Below are positions 4,468 to 5,146 of a stretch of 5,146 nt of DNA, in pieces. The DNA is taken from NCBI GenBank assembly GCA_019348365.1, contig JAHWJO010000369.1:1-5146 (forward strand), read 5' to 3'. The position numbers were made by a program, and so were the translations under genes. Position 1 is the first letter of the stretch; every line of letters begins with the position of its first letter. Under the pieces are notes generated by a model, which was not told the origin of the DNA, did not search any database, and worked only from the letters and a program-made list of their open reading frames with translations. The stretch comes from Armatimonadota bacterium. GTDB taxonomy: Bacteria > Armatimonadota > DTGP01 > JAHWJO01.

Positions 4468-5146
4468 TCAGCGAGGAGACGGCTCCCTGGAGCGAAGGGC
4501 CTCCCGCGCCACTTCCCGGTCGTCGAAGTGGATCGTCTCGTGGGCGAAGATCTGGTAATCCTCGTGCCCCTTCCCCGCAATCATCACGAGGTCGCCGGGA
4601 CGCGCCTCCCGGACGGCATGATGGATGGCCTCCCGGCGGTCCACCACCGCCTCCACCCGCGCGTCGGTGTCCGAGGTGATCCCGACGAGGATCTGGTTGA
4701 CGATGGCTTCGGGGTTCTCGGTGCGGGGGTTGTCGGAGGTGACGATGACCACGTCCGCGAGGTCCCCGGCGATGCGGCCCATCTTCGGTCGCTTCGTGTT
4801 GTCGCGGTCGCCGCCGCACCCGAAGACGCAGATCACCCGGCCCGGCGTGATCTCCCGCGCGGTGCGAAGCACGTTCTCCAGGCCGTCCGGAGTGTGGGCG
4901 TAATCCACCACCACCCCGAATTCCTGCCCCTCGTCCACCTGCTCGAACCGGCCCGGCACGCCCTGAGCGTTCTCCAGCGCGTTCACCACGGCATCGAAGG
5001 GGACTCCCGCGCGGAGGGCCAGCGCCGCCACCCCGAGCGTATTGTAAACGTTGAACCCGCCCATCAACCGCAGGCGGACCTCCCCCTCGCCCCATGGGGA
5101 GTGGAGACGATACCGCGCCCCGGTGGGCAATAACTGCACCTCGGAC
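4468..5146 (-). CDS. murE: UDP-N-acetylmuramoyl-L-alanyl-D-glutamate--2,6-diaminopimelate ligase (MurE), C-terminal part
   Basis: MurE is a cytoplasmic ligase that adds the third amino acid of the stem peptide to UDP-MurNAc-L-Ala-D-Glu. Only the last 225 codons are present (the family is usually near 490); the frame is open to the right edge, so the GTG near 5139 is internal, not the start. Visible, numbered from the window edge: GGFNVYNTLG of the central domain (29-38), VPGRFE (63-68), VDYAHTPDGLENV (80-92), FGCGGDRDNTKRPKMG (108-123), the amino-acid-selecting DNPRTE (138-143) and GKGHEDYQI (191-199). DNPR is the signature of meso-diaminopimelate enzymes, unlike the DNPA of the lysine-adding S. 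aureus enzyme. The P-loop half lies outside the window. It ends with TGA at 4470-4468 and is followed by 206 bases of repeats before the preferred murF start. It is the first gene of this run in transcription order. Confidence 0.97.
   Translation of the reverse strand, partial: SEVQLLPTGARYRLHSPWGEGEVRLRLMGGFNVYNTLGVAALALRAGVPFDAVVNALENAQGVPGRFEQVDEGQEFGVVVDYAHTPDGLENVLRTAREITPGRVICVFGCGGDRDNTKRPKMGRIAGDLADVVIVTSDNPRTENPEAIVNQILVGITSDTDARVEAVVDRREAIHHAVREARPGDLVMIAGKGHEDYQIFAHETIHFDDREVAREALRSREPSPR

Noticed and set aside
4340..5095. Minus-strand frame of 251 codons over murE and gap C
   Set aside because: It is out of frame with murE, rich in Gly, Arg and Pro, and shows no motif; murE motifs are all in the other frame.

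Overview
This window carries four consecutive peptidoglycan-precursor genes of a dcw (division and cell wall) cluster, all on the minus strand. In transcription order they are murE (3' part, entering from the right edge), murF, mraY and murD (running off the left edge, nearly complete). Together they cover the cytoplasmic steps from UDP-MurNAc-dipeptide to UDP-MurNAc-pentapeptide, plus the first membrane step, lipid I formation by MraY. MurD acts earliest in the pathway although it is encoded last here. The enzymes look intact: ATP-binding, carbamylated-lysine and ligand-binding motifs are all visible. MurE has the DNPR signature that usually selects meso-diaminopimelate.

The organism is a GC-rich bacterium with, most likely, meso-DAP peptidoglycan and frequent use of GTG or TTG starts. 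I cannot place it firmly. The short MraY (336 aa), the unusual MurD motif NNSMCTN and the repeat-rich gaps would suit a little-studied phylum such as Armatimonadota, but that is a low-confidence guess.

Layout from left to right: murD (1-1402, minus); gap A (1403-1582); mraY (1583-2593, minus); gap B (2594-2854); murF (2855-4261, minus, with upstream start alternatives at 4291 and 4294); gap C (4262-4467); murE (4468-5146, minus, partial).

The unexpected part is the gaps. In typical dcw clusters these genes overlap or nearly touch. Here every junction is filled by about 170-260 bases of patterned, apparently non-coding DNA made of short direct repeats with 8-bp or about 10-bp periods, arranged in inverted pairs and hairpins. 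Gap A is an inverted pair of 8-bp arrays with a G-quadruplex motif on the coding strand. Gap B holds 10-bp arrays, an 8-bp array and a composite element. Gap C holds a second, inverted copy of that composite element, whose mini-hairpin differs from the first by compensatory changes, and a long segmented palindrome just before murF. Shared anchors (GAACCRC) and shared modules suggest one family of mosaic repeats that has colonised the operon, or structured RNA spacers between its genes. No other gene, RNA gene, insertion sequence or CRISPR array was seen.
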